From the NCBI GenBank assembly GCA_964491375.1, contig CAZBGL010000294.1:1-15875 (forward strand): DNA of 15,875 nt, in the 5' to 3' direction. Position numbers and translations under genes: made by a program. Below are positions 6,954 to 13,423 of the stretch, in pieces. This stretch comes from CAZBGL01 sp964491375 (GTDB lineage Bacteria; Desulfobacterota; Deferrisomatia; Deferrisomatales; Deferrisomataceae). The notes beneath the pieces are model-generated. The model had not been told where the DNA came from. It worked only from the letters and a program-made list of their open reading frames with translations, and did no database searches. Every line of letters starts with the position of its first letter. The first letter of the stretch is position 1.

Positions 6954-8933
6954 CTATACGCCCGGCTCCTCCACGTCCAGCCGGATCGGCCCCTTCTCGC
7001 TGTAGACCTCCTGGTAGTCCTCGCGGAGCGGGGTGATCTCGCCGAAGTGGGTGGAGAACTCGAGCTTGTAGGCCAGGAACCACATCATGAACACGCCCAG
7101 CAGCCACCACACGATCTGCCACAGCCACAGGGGCGGCATGCCGAACGGCCAGGTGTCGGGGTTGCCCGCGTCGAACATGCCGAAGAAGTTGTTGCCCAAC
7201 ACCGCAAACGGCCCGATCGCGAACAGCAGCCACACGATGGTGATGATCAGGCCCACGGGCTTCAGGTGCGCCTTCTCGGCCGGCACCGACGCGTGCTCGG
7301 CAAGGAACTTGTGGTAGCTCAGGCGCCGCTCGTATTCCTTCTTGTCGGGCTGGGTCACCGCGCTCACGACCACGGCCACGATGAAGTTGAACAGGATACC
7401 CCACCCTGCGCAGTGGATGGTGAGCGGATAGTGCCCGAAACCGAAGGCCTCGTGGATCGCCTTGAAGAAGCCCCACTTGAACGGATACGTGAGCATCACG
7501 GCACACAGACCGACCACAAGACCTGCCACCACGCCCTGCCGGGTAAACCAAGGGAAGTACAGGGTCGCCATCAGCGGAACCCACATCTGGGTACCGAAGG
7601 ACACGGCCAACCCCCCGAGCATCACCAGGGCGTCCTTGGAAAAGGTCGCCACCAGGAGGGCCAGCAGGGTCACGCCGGCCACCCAGATCCGGCCCCAGAA
7701 CTTCTGTTGTTGTGCCGTCGCCTTGGGGTTGATGTACCGGAGGTAGATGTCCCGGGTGATCATGCCGGCAGCCGTGGACATGTACGCAGAGCCCGTGGAC
7801 TGCATGGCCGCCAGGGCGCACACGGCCAACAGGCCCACGAGGAACGGCGCCTGGTCGGCAATGAGGTTGATCAGAGCGGGCACCAGGTTGGCCTGCTTGC
7901 CGCCACCCAGAAGATCAGGGGAGAAAATACCCTGCTTAATCAGCACCCAGCCGCCCAGCCCCTGCAGGGCCGTGAAGATGAACAGGCACACACCCACGCC
8001 GAACGAGCTCGCCCAGACCTGCTGCGGGGCGAACGGCTTGGGATTGGTGTTGGAGAAACCCCACATGGTGAAGGCCGGAGAGGACTGGATGCCCATGAGG
8101 GCGAACATGTAGGTGAGGATCATGGTGCCCGTCCAGATACCGCCCGTGGCCTTGGATGCGGACGATACCCACTGGATGGGACCGGGGATCGCCACCAGTT
8201 TGTGGTAGCCGTCCGGCGTGAGCACCGCCTGTCCATAGACGTTGGCGTTGCGGGCCATATCCTCGCGGATCATGTCCGCAAAGATCTGGGTGAACTCTCC
8301 CCAGCCACCCACCTTGATGATGGCGATGATCCCGATGAGCACAATACCCAGCATGAGCATGATGCACTGGGCCGTGTCCACGTACGCCACGGACCGCAAG
8401 CCGCCCAGCATCACGTACAGGAACACCACGATGGACAGCGCCCACATTCCGAAGGTGACGCCCACGACCTTCTGGCTCAAGATGTTGAACAGCACGCCCG
8501 AGGCACGGAGCTGCAGGCCGAGGTACGGCACCGAGTAGAACAGCGCCACGATCACGGTGAGCCACCGCATGGCCTCGCTGTTGAAGTAGTCGGCGTACAT
8601 CTCACCGGGGGTCACGTACCCGTAGCGCTTGCCCATCATCCAGATGCGCTTCAGAAAGATCGTACCGGTGAACGGGATGGTGATGACGTAGAAAGACGCG
8701 AAAGCGTACTGGAGACCGTCGCGCCAAACCAGGGCCGGGTGGCCGACGAACGTCCACCCCGAGAACGACGTGGCCGTGGCCGCCAGGACGAACACCCACA
8801 TGGGGATCTGGCGTCCGGCGATGAAGTAGTCCGAGGCGGTCTTGGCCCGGAAGAAGCCCTTGACGCCCCAGAACAGGCAGTAGGCCCAGTACAGGCCCGT
8901 CAGAACGAACAACCAGATGACCGACGAGTGCAT
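6954..8933 (-). CDS. Sodium:solute symporter family (SSS) transporter
   Basis: 659-residue inner-membrane transporter of the SSS/PutP-ActP superfamily, which couples uptake of a small solute to sodium entry. Family features: first helix about 6-24, then SDYFIAGRQIPMW (34-46) and the Ser/Thr-rich unwound helix AATATSFSGWTFVG (51-64); the later Na+-site helix carries MQSTGSAYMSTAAGMITRDIY (377-397). About 13-14 hydrophobic segments are visible, with two additional C-terminal helices (about 560-580 and 602-622) and a charged tail. The solute is not readable; carboxylates, amino acids and other small molecules are all known in the family. The neighbouring CoA-transferase makes a short-chain carboxylate an attractive guess. 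The ATG at 8933 has AAGGAGGT at 8950-8943, 9 nt away. It has its own promoter and terminator, so it is probably monocistronic. Confidence 0.93.
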   Translation of the reverse strand: MHSSVIWLFVLTGLYWAYCLFWGVKGFFRAKTASDYFIAGRQIPMWVFVLAATATSFSGWTFVGHPALVWRDGLQYAFASFYVITIPFTGTIFLKRIWMMGKRYGYVTPGEMYADYFNSEAMRWLTVIVALFYSVPYLGLQLRASGVLFNILSQKVVGVTFGMWALSIVVFLYVMLGGLRSVAYVDTAQCIMLMLGIVLIGIIAIIKVGGWGEFTQIFADMIREDMARNANVYGQAVLTPDGYHKLVAIPGPIQWVSSASKATGGIWTGTMILTYMFALMGIQSSPAFTMWGFSNTNPKPFAPQQVWASSFGVGVCLFIFTALQGLGGWVLIKQGIFSPDLLGGGKQANLVPALINLIADQAPFLVGLLAVCALAAMQSTGSAYMSTAAGMITRDIYLRYINPKATAQQQKFWGRIWVAGVTLLALLVATFSKDALVMLGGLAVSFGTQMWVPLMATLYFPWFTRQGVVAGLVVGLCAVMLTYPFKWGFFKAIHEAFGFGHYPLTIHCAGWGILFNFIVAVVVSAVTQPDKKEYERRLSYHKFLAEHASVPAEKAHLKPVGLIITIVWLLFAIGPFAVLGNNFFGMFDAGNPDTWPFGMPPLWLWQIVWWLLGVFMMWFLAYKLEFSTHFGEITPLREDYQEVYSEKGPIRLDVEEPGV

Positions 8934-8958
8934 GTGCCTTCGACCTCCTTCCTCGTTC

Positions 8959-9015
8959 CTACGGGTATCCTGGATGATGCCTGGTCCGGCCGCCCTGTGT
9001 CTTCGTCCGCGCCAT
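8959..9015 (-). CDS. Putative 18-residue leader peptide before the symporter
   Basis: ATG at 9015 to TAG at 8959 encodes MARTKTQGGRTRHHPGYP. Its ATG directly follows the long Shine-Dalgarno match, with only 2 nt between GGAGG and ATG, which is shorter than optimal. It stops 25 nt before the symporter start. The peptide is basic and holds a His-His-Pro run. Function unknown; it may be a chance ORF. Confidence 0.3.
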   Translation of the reverse strand: MARTKTQGGRTRHHPGYP

Positions 9016-9056
9016 CACCTCCTTTCCCAGGGCGCACCGACCGAATGATGGAGCAT
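9015..9056 (-). CDS. Putative 13-residue leader peptide, first in the symporter mRNA
   Basis: ATG at 9056 to TGA at 9017-9015 encodes MLHHSVGAPWERR. It would begin within a few nucleotides of the predicted mRNA 5' end, so it would be almost leaderless. Its stop overlaps the next mini-ORF start as TGATG, an arrangement typical of coupled translation. It also contains a His-His pair. The reading frame stays open upstream, so the start is uncertain and it may be chance. Confidence 0.22.
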   Translation of the reverse strand: MLHHSVGAPWERR

Positions 9057-9066
9057 GACAACGGCC

Positions 9067-9095
9067 AGTTTAGAACCCTGGTTGATCCGAGTCAA
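9067..9095 (-). promoter_or_regulatory. Sigma70 promoter of the symporter gene
   Basis: On the minus strand TTGACT (9095-9090), 17 nt, then TAAACT (9072-9067). Five of six -35 bases and four of six -10 bases match consensus with ideal spacing. Predicted start is near 9060. Confidence 0.75.
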
Positions 9096-9129
9096 GGGTG
9101 CTGGAGAAAAGGCGTTTGCTTGCGCGCTT

Positions 9130-9177
9130 GTGAAACAACAAACAAGAAGAAAAACCAAGCAATTCCATGTGGTTGCT
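9130..9177. promoter_or_regulatory. AT-rich patch between the divergent symporter and lipoprotein promoters
   Basis: The intergenic region 8934-9331 has no convincing full gene. Bases 9130-9165 are markedly A-rich on the plus strand in an otherwise GC-rich window and sit about 35-70 nt upstream of the symporter -35 box, where activators bind. Within it AGCAA (9158-9162) and TTGCT (9173-9177) form an inverted repeat with a 10-nt spacer, the sort of site a dimeric regulator uses. No regulator can be named. Confidence 0.3.
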
Positions 9178-9251
9178 CTAACGCAGGCATGTAAGCTCCC
9201 GGCGGGTCTGGCGTCCCGGTCCGGGAGGGTTGCCGGGGTGATTCGGGGCGC

Positions 9252-9280
9252 TTGACAGGCCCCTCCGGGATCCGTACCGT
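9252..9280 (+). promoter_or_regulatory. Sigma70 promoter of the small TPR lipoprotein gene
   Basis: A perfect TTGACA (9252-9257) is followed after 17 nt by TACCGT (9275-9280). The -10 box keeps only the key T, A and final T. Predicted start is near 9287, giving a leader of about 45 nt. Confidence 0.6.
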
Positions 9281-9331
9281 GTCGTCCCTTGAGGCTCGCC
9301 AAACGAACACGGGTGGATGAAGGAGAACGGT

Positions 9332-9871
9332 GTGGACCGGATGCGGAGACTCGCCTGGTTGGGTTTCCTCGCGGTGGCGGCCCTGCTCTTGGCCGGTTGC
9401 CCCCCCCGGATGGACGACCACCAGAAACTGGTCAAGGATGGAAACGACTACTTCGATACCGGCAACTATCGCCGGGCGATCGAGGCCTTCACCAAGGCAC
9501 TGGAGCTCAAGCCCGGTGAACCGGGCGTGTTGGTGAACCGGGCGAACGCCCGGATGATGTTGGGGGACACCCAGGGGGCCCTGGCGGACTACGACGAGGC
9601 GGTGCGGTTGGACCCGAAGTTCGCCCTCGCCTACGCCAACCGGGGCATCCTGAAGGACCGCATGGGCGACGCCGAAGGGGCGATCCAGGACTACCGAAAG
9701 GCCCTGGAACTCGATCCCTCCCTGGGGGATCCCCCTGGGATCTTGAAACGCGTCCTCTACAACGTGCCCGACGAAACCATCAAAGACCGCCTCGAATACC
9801 TCGAGGCCGTACAGGCGGCCCGTCGGAGCGCCCAGGGGCACTCCCCTGCTTCCCGGGGGGCCACAGAGTGA
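9332..9871 (+). CDS. Small TPR-repeat lipoprotein
   Basis: 179-residue predicted lipoprotein with a positively charged N-terminus, a hydrophobic stretch (about 8-20) and the lipobox LAGC with acylated Cys23; no Asp follows at +2, so outer-membrane sorting is likely by the E. coli rule. Three TPR repeats fill residues about 31-64, 65-98 and 99-132 (for example GNYRRAIEAFTKALELKPG), followed by a helical, unassigned tail. TPR lipoproteins act as scaffolds in envelope complexes; the partner is unknown. I prefer the GTG at 9332 because AAGGAG (9320-9325) lies 6 nt before it; ATG at 9317 or 9341 are alternatives. The stop is only 10 bp from the stop of hslO on the other strand, with no clear terminator between. 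Confidence 0.88.
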   Translation: MDRMRRLAWLGFLAVAALLLAGCPPRMDDHQKLVKDGNDYFDTGNYRRAIEAFTKALELKPGEPGVLVNRANARMMLGDTQGALADYDEAVRLDPKFALAYANRGILKDRMGDAEGAIQDYRKALELDPSLGDPPGILKRVLYNVPDETIKDRLEYLEAVQAARRSAQGHSPASRGATE

Positions 9872-9881
9872 CGCCGGCCGT

Positions 9882-10754
9882 TCACGCCTCGCCCAACCGG
9901 GGTTCCCACGGCCCGTGCTGGCTCCGCCGGACCCACTCGGTGCCGCAAAAGGCGCAGCGGGCGAGCACCCGGCCTTCCTCATCCAGGATCCGCCGGATCT
10001 CGTCCGGCCCCAGGGCCGCCAGGCAGGCCTCCAGGCCTTCGGGCCCGCACCGGCAATCGAACCGAGGCGTTCCCAGGAACTCCACATGGAACGAAACCCC
10101 GGCCAGTACCCGCTCCAGAAGCCCTTCCAGGCCGGTCTGCCGGAGGGGTTCCGTCACCCCGCCCAACCGGGCCAGGTTCTCGGCAATCCGGCCCACCACG
10201 GCCTCCGGGGCCCCGGGAAGCGCCTCCACCAGCACCCCCCCGGCAGCGCCCACCCTATAGTCGGGGCGCACGTACACCCCCACCCCGACCGCAGCCGGGA
10301 TTTGTTCGCTCGCCACCAGATAGTAGGCCAGGTCGTCGCCCACCTCGCCGGTCTGGATGGGCACGGTGGAGACAAAGGGTTCTTTGAGGCCCAGGTCCTT
10401 CACCACGACCAGGTCGCCCCTCCCCACCCCCCGCCCCACGTCGATCTTCCCTCCCCTGGAGGGCACGTCGGCCTGGGGACGTCCCACATACCCCCTTGCG
10501 GTCAGGTCCGGACGCCCTTCCGCCACCACAGGCCCCAGGGGGCCGTCCCCCCGCCACTGAAGGAGCACGCTGTCTCCGGCCTTCATCAGGCTGGCCAGGA
10601 GCACGGCCCCGGTCAGCGCCCGCCCCAGGGCTGCCGTGGCCGTGGGCGACGTGAAATGTCTCCTCCGCGCCTCTTCCACCAACTCCGTGGTCTCGGCAGC
10701 CCGGACTAGGATGTCCGCCTCCCGGAGAACGGCCGCCACCACCCGGTCGGCCAC
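9882..10754 (-). CDS. hslO: Hsp33 redox-regulated chaperone
   Basis: 290-residue cytoplasmic holdase chaperone that is activated by oxidants plus unfolding and protects proteins from aggregation. The C-terminal redox switch has the four zinc-binding cysteines in the family pattern: CRC (Cys234, Cys236) and CAFC (Cys267, Cys270), spaced by about 30 residues. A fifth cysteine (Cys244) lies in the linker. The N-terminal part carries the family blocks TATAALGRALTGAVLLASLMK (38-58) and QTGEVGDDLAYYLVASEQIP (134-153). Length matches E. coli Hsp33 (292-294). It starts with GTG at 10754, separated from the kinase stop by one base (TGAGGTG), with GGGAGGG upstream, so it is almost certainly cotranscribed with and translationally coupled to the kinase. 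Confidence 0.97.
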   Translation of the reverse strand: MADRVVAAVLREADILVRAAETTELVEEARRRHFTSPTATAALGRALTGAVLLASLMKAGDSVLLQWRGDGPLGPVVAEGRPDLTARGYVGRPQADVPSRGGKIDVGRGVGRGDLVVVKDLGLKEPFVSTVPIQTGEVGDDLAYYLVASEQIPAAVGVGVYVRPDYRVGAAGGVLVEALPGAPEAVVGRIAENLARLGGVTEPLRQTGLEGLLERVLAGVSFHVEFLGTPRFDCRCGPEGLEACLAALGPDEIRRILDEEGRVLARCAFCGTEWVRRSQHGPWEPRLGEA

Positions 10755-10755
10755 C

Positions 10756-12525
10756 TCAGCCCTCCCCGGCCTCCGGGGCCACAGAGGGCAACCCCACCCG
10801 GAACGTGGTCCTCTCCTGCTCCGGGTCCACGTCCACGATCACGTCCCCCCCCATGGACCGCACGAGCCGGTACACGATGTTCAGGCCCCGGCCCTTGACG
10901 TCGGCGGCCCGAAGCTGCTCCACCCGCTCGGGATCGAGGCAGCCCGGGTTGGTGATCTCCACCCAAACCCGTTCTCCCTCGCGGTACGTGCGGATCTTCA
11001 ACGTCCCGCCCCGCGGCGGCATCGCCTTGGTGGCGTTGTTGAGCAGGTTGTCCAACACCCGCTCCAGCGCGAGGCGGCGCACCTTCACCCACAGGTCCGG
11101 GGCCAGTTCGGAGGCGTCCGTCTCGACCCCGGCCCGTTTCTGCTCCCGGATGGCCTCCTCGTTGATCATCACCCGGTCACGGACCACGGACGACAGGTCC
11201 AGCACCTCCGGCCGGCTCACCGGGTACAGGCTGATCGCCATCTCCTGGATCCGGGATCCCTCCCGGATCACCACGTCCAGGTACTGGAGCATCTCCTCCC
11301 GGCGCGTCTCCTCTTGCTCCAGCATCCGGCGCACCCGGCGGGCGAACCCGGCCACGGCAATGGCCGGGTTCTTGAAATCGTGGAGGATGTCGTCCAGGCG
11401 TTCGATCTCCAGGACCTGCATGAGCTGCTTGCCCAGGAAGGTGAGGATCTCGATCTCCTCGTCGGTGAAGAAACGGCGCCGCTCCAAGGCGTCGAACACG
11501 AGCACGTACCGCACCCGGTCCTCGATGCGCAGGGGAACGTACAGGATCGAGTATATTCCGTGTTCCCGGCAGAACGCCTTGAGCCCCCCGGGGATCAGGT
11601 AGCTCTTCTGGGGGTTCTTGATGAGGAGGTACGAGGGGTGTACCCGCTCGCTCTCGAAGTCCCCGCACGGGAGGCCCGCGTCCACCACGGCCTTGAGGTA
11701 CGGGTGCTCCTCCAGCGGAAACGACTTGCCCACCGTGTAATACCCCGCATCCCCCGGCCAGCACCCCTCGAGCACGGCCGCGGTGCCCCCCTCGTTCACG
11801 GCGAACAGGCTGCAGCTCTGGATCCGGATGATGTCCTGGAGGGCCTCCACCATGGGGCGGAAAAGGTCCTTGAGCTTGATCCCGCGGTCCCGGGAAAGCT
11901 TGGCGAAGATGCGCTCGACGATGAACTCCTTTTTCTCGTTCAGCCTCCTGAGATCCAGGATCTGTTTGCGGGCCACCACATAGCTCACCCGCTGGGCCAT
12001 GACCTCGGCCACCAGAACCTCAAGGGTGGTGAAGTCCCGGGGCGCCTCGGGGTAGTAGATCTGGATCGCGCCCTTCACGTCGGGCACACGGGGATCGAAC
12101 CGCGGAATGATCAGGGGCACGGCCAGTGCGGAGCGAAGCCCCCGGCTCACCACCGACTTGTTCCGGTAGAGGGGATCGGACGCGATGTCCCTCACCACGT
12201 AGCTCTGCTGGGTAGCCACCACCCGGCCCGCCACCGACTCCTCAAAGGGGATGGCGGTCTCCCGCTCCGCCTCGTCCATGTGATACGAACCGAACGAGAC
12301 CATCTGGTTGAGCTGGGGTTCGTGCAGCCGGATGGACGCGGCCCGAGCGCCCAGGAACTCCACGATGATGCTTGCCGCGTCGTAGAGGATCTTCCGCCAG
12401 GACTGGTTGGGGTCGATGTCCACGAGCCGGTTGAAGGTGTCGAACACGCACTCCAGGGCCCAGGGCAGCTCAGGGTGATCGACGCGGCGCAGGATTTCGG
12501 GAAGGGTGCAGGTGCGCTCGCTCAT
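10756..12525 (-). CDS. Soluble GAF-GAF sensor histidine kinase with degenerate G1 box
   Basis: 589-residue predicted cytoplasmic sensor kinase; no membrane segment or signal peptide is seen. Domains: GAF 1 about 40-185 (SVAGRVVATQQSYVVRDI, with LAVPL and GAIQIYY), GAF 2 about 215-372, a dimerisation helix with the H box HDFKNP (phospho-acceptor His382), and a C-terminal ATPase domain from about 475. The N box NLLNNATKAM (493-502) and G2 box KGRGLNIV (544-551) are sound, but the G1 box, normally DxGxG, reads NPGCL (526-530), lacking the Asp that contacts adenine. It may bind ATP weakly or differ in output. I chose ATG 12525 because AAGGAGG precedes it and the longer frame to 12648 would cross the promoter. 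No response regulator is nearby. hslO follows after one base. Confidence 0.9.
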   Translation of the reverse strand: MSERTCTLPEILRRVDHPELPWALECVFDTFNRLVDIDPNQSWRKILYDAASIIVEFLGARAASIRLHEPQLNQMVSFGSYHMDEAERETAIPFEESVAGRVVATQQSYVVRDIASDPLYRNKSVVSRGLRSALAVPLIIPRFDPRVPDVKGAIQIYYPEAPRDFTTLEVLVAEVMAQRVSYVVARKQILDLRRLNEKKEFIVERIFAKLSRDRGIKLKDLFRPMVEALQDIIRIQSCSLFAVNEGGTAAVLEGCWPGDAGYYTVGKSFPLEEHPYLKAVVDAGLPCGDFESERVHPSYLLIKNPQKSYLIPGGLKAFCREHGIYSILYVPLRIEDRVRYVLVFDALERRRFFTDEEIEILTFLGKQLMQVLEIERLDDILHDFKNPAIAVAGFARRVRRMLEQEETRREEMLQYLDVVIREGSRIQEMAISLYPVSRPEVLDLSSVVRDRVMINEEAIREQKRAGVETDASELAPDLWVKVRRLALERVLDNLLNNATKAMPPRGGTLKIRTYREGERVWVEITNPGCLDPERVEQLRAADVKGRGLNIVYRLVRSMGGDVIVDVDPEQERTTFRVGLPSVAPEAGEG

Positions 12526-12552
12526 GGGCCTCCTTCTGGGGTCCTGGCACCA

Positions 12553-12581
12553 TGTATACGGGAAGCCCCCCGGCCGGTCAA
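12553..12581 (-). promoter_or_regulatory. Sigma70 promoter of the kinase-hslO operon
   Basis: On the minus strand TTGACC (12581-12576), 17 nt, then TATACA (12558-12553): five of six -35 bases and four of six -10 bases match. The predicted start near 12546 leaves a leader of only about 20 nt before the kinase ATG. Confidence 0.75.
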
Positions 12582-12615
12582 GCGAGCGGGGCTGGCGCCT
12601 CGGCCCGCCGTCCCG

Positions 12616-12621
12616 TACACT
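12616..12621 (+). promoter_or_regulatory. Possible -10 element for the HD-domain gene
   Basis: TACACT lies 26 nt before the ATG at 12648. No convincing -35 box is found 15-19 nt upstream, so an activator-dependent or weak promoter is possible. It would run divergently from the kinase promoter within a 122-bp gap. Confidence 0.3.
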
Positions 12622-12647
12622 GTGCGTCCGGCGCAAGGAGGGCTCCA

Positions 12648-13229
12648 ATGGACCGAATCGCGGACTTTCTGTTCGAGGTGGGCATGCTCAAGCGCACCCC
12701 CCGCACCGGGTGGCAGTTCCTGGGATCGGGCCGCGAGAGCGTGGCAGAACACGCGTTCCGCACCGCCGTGATCGCTTACGCCTTGGCCCGGCTCGCCGGC
12801 GACGTGGACGTGGACCGGGTGGTGCGCATGGCCCTGTTCCACGACCTGCCCGAGGCCCGTACCGGGGACCTGAACTACATGAACCAGAAGTACGTGCACG
12901 TGGACGAGGACGCCGCCACCGAGGACCTCACCCGGGGACTTCCCTTTGGAGACGAGATCGGGGCACTCCTGGAGGAGTTCCGGGCCCAGCAGACACCCGA
13001 AGCGGTGCTCGCCCGCGACGCCGACCACCTGGACATGCTCCTGGAACTCAAGGAGCACCACGACGTGGGCAACCGAAACGCCCGGGAGTGGATCCCCTTC
13101 TCGTTGAAACGGCTCCGGACCGAAGCGGCCCGCCGGCTGGCCGAGAAGATCCTGGAGCGGGACTCCTCGGCCTGGTGGTTCGACCGGGACTCGGAGTGGT
13201 GGGTCCACGGGCGAAACGGCACGCGGTGA
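12648..13229 (+). CDS. HD-domain phosphohydrolase (YfbR/HDDC2-like 5'-nucleotidase)
   Basis: 193-residue cytoplasmic metal-dependent phosphohydrolase. The HD metal site is complete: His35 in SVAEHAFR, His65-Asp66 in ALFHDLPEA, and Asp124 or Asp126 in ARDADHLDML. The FHDLPEARTGDL segment (64-75) with Glu69 and Asp74, and the early RTGW and SVAEH motifs, are those of YfbR and HDDC2 proteins, which remove phosphate from (deoxy)nucleoside 5'-monophosphates. Length is typical (YfbR 199). Start: AAGGAGG at 12635-12641, 6 nt before ATG 12648; an in-frame upstream ATG at 12552 lacks a ribosome site and lies in the kinase promoter. A role in nucleotide pool control is inferred from the family. No terminator with a T run follows it. 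Confidence 0.88.
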   Translation: MDRIADFLFEVGMLKRTPRTGWQFLGSGRESVAEHAFRTAVIAYALARLAGDVDVDRVVRMALFHDLPEARTGDLNYMNQKYVHVDEDAATEDLTRGLPFGDEIGALLEEFRAQQTPEAVLARDADHLDMLLELKEHHDVGNRNAREWIPFSLKRLRTEAARRLAEKILERDSSAWWFDRDSEWWVHGRNGTR

Positions 13230-13311
13230 GGATCGGGCGGTGACCACTCCCACTTTCTGGGGGCACTCCGGATGTCAAGCAGGCCCGGCAACCGACCGAT
13301 TCATTCGTCGA

Positions 13312-13340
13312 GTGATCGAGGCGACTGGATGCAGTAGAAT
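13312..13340 (+). promoter_or_regulatory. Possible promoter of the 20-TPR lipoprotein gene
   Basis: TAGAAT (13335-13340) is a good -10 element; the best -35 candidate at 17-nt spacing, GTGATC (13312-13317), matches only three of six. The predicted leader of about 77 nt contains the palindrome CCCCCGGGGG (13360-13369). The rest of the gap 13230-13423 shows no gene. Confidence 0.4.
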
Positions 13341-13423
13341 GCGGTGATCGTACGTGCATCCCCCGGGGGCGGGCCCCTCCTCCCGGGAGCAACACCGACC
13401 CTTCCCCCCAAGGAGCGTTCCCC

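Larger units (their letters stand above)
8934..9060 (-). promoter_or_regulatory. Symporter mRNA leader with two mini-ORFs
   Basis: From the predicted transcription start near 9060 to the symporter ATG there are about 127 nt. In order it holds a 13-codon ORF (9056-9015), an exceptional ribosome binding site AAAGGAGGTGAT (9025-9014) that matches the anti-Shine-Dalgarno tail of typical 16S rRNA over about 11-12 nt, an 18-codon ORF (9015-8959), and the symporter's own AAGGAGGT (8950-8943). Such an arrangement suggests translational control or attenuation. There is no experimental support in the sequence. Confidence 0.4.

Noticed and set aside
4927..7821. A 964-codon minus-strand open frame
   Set aside because: It is antisense to the CoA-transferase and out of frame within the symporter, low in complexity, and crosses the strong terminator at 6897-6928.
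9014..9025. Plus-strand ATCACCTCCTTT as a remnant of a 16S rRNA 3' end
   Set aside because: The match stops after these 12 bases; the preceding helix sequence of 16S rRNA is missing. It reads better as a minus-strand ribosome binding site.
5130..9194. A 1354-codon plus-strand open frame across the CoA-transferase and symporter genes
   Set aside because: It is out of frame with the CoA-transferase and antisense to the symporter, rich in Arg, Gly, Pro and His as GC-rich shadow frames are, and has no domain or ribosome site. The conserved proteins in the other frames explain the region.
9015..9302. A 95-codon minus-strand frame with a hydrophobic segment like a signal peptide
   Set aside because: It would start with TTG without a ribosome site and runs across both the plus-strand lipoprotein promoter and the minus-strand symporter promoter. 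Only its last 13 codons may be translated, as the first mini-ORF.
12552..12647. Upstream in-frame extension of the HD-domain gene
   Set aside because: No ribosome site precedes ATG 12552, the extra residues look random, and the stretch overlaps the kinase promoter; AAGGAGG supports ATG 12648.
10636..12771. A 711-codon plus-strand frame opposite the kinase
   Set aside because: Composition is that of an antisense shadow; the kinase frame has the H, N and G2 boxes.
13360..13369. CCCCCGGGGG palindrome before the TPR gene as a terminator of the HD gene
   Set aside because: There is no loop and no T run; it is more likely a composition effect of the GC-rich leader.
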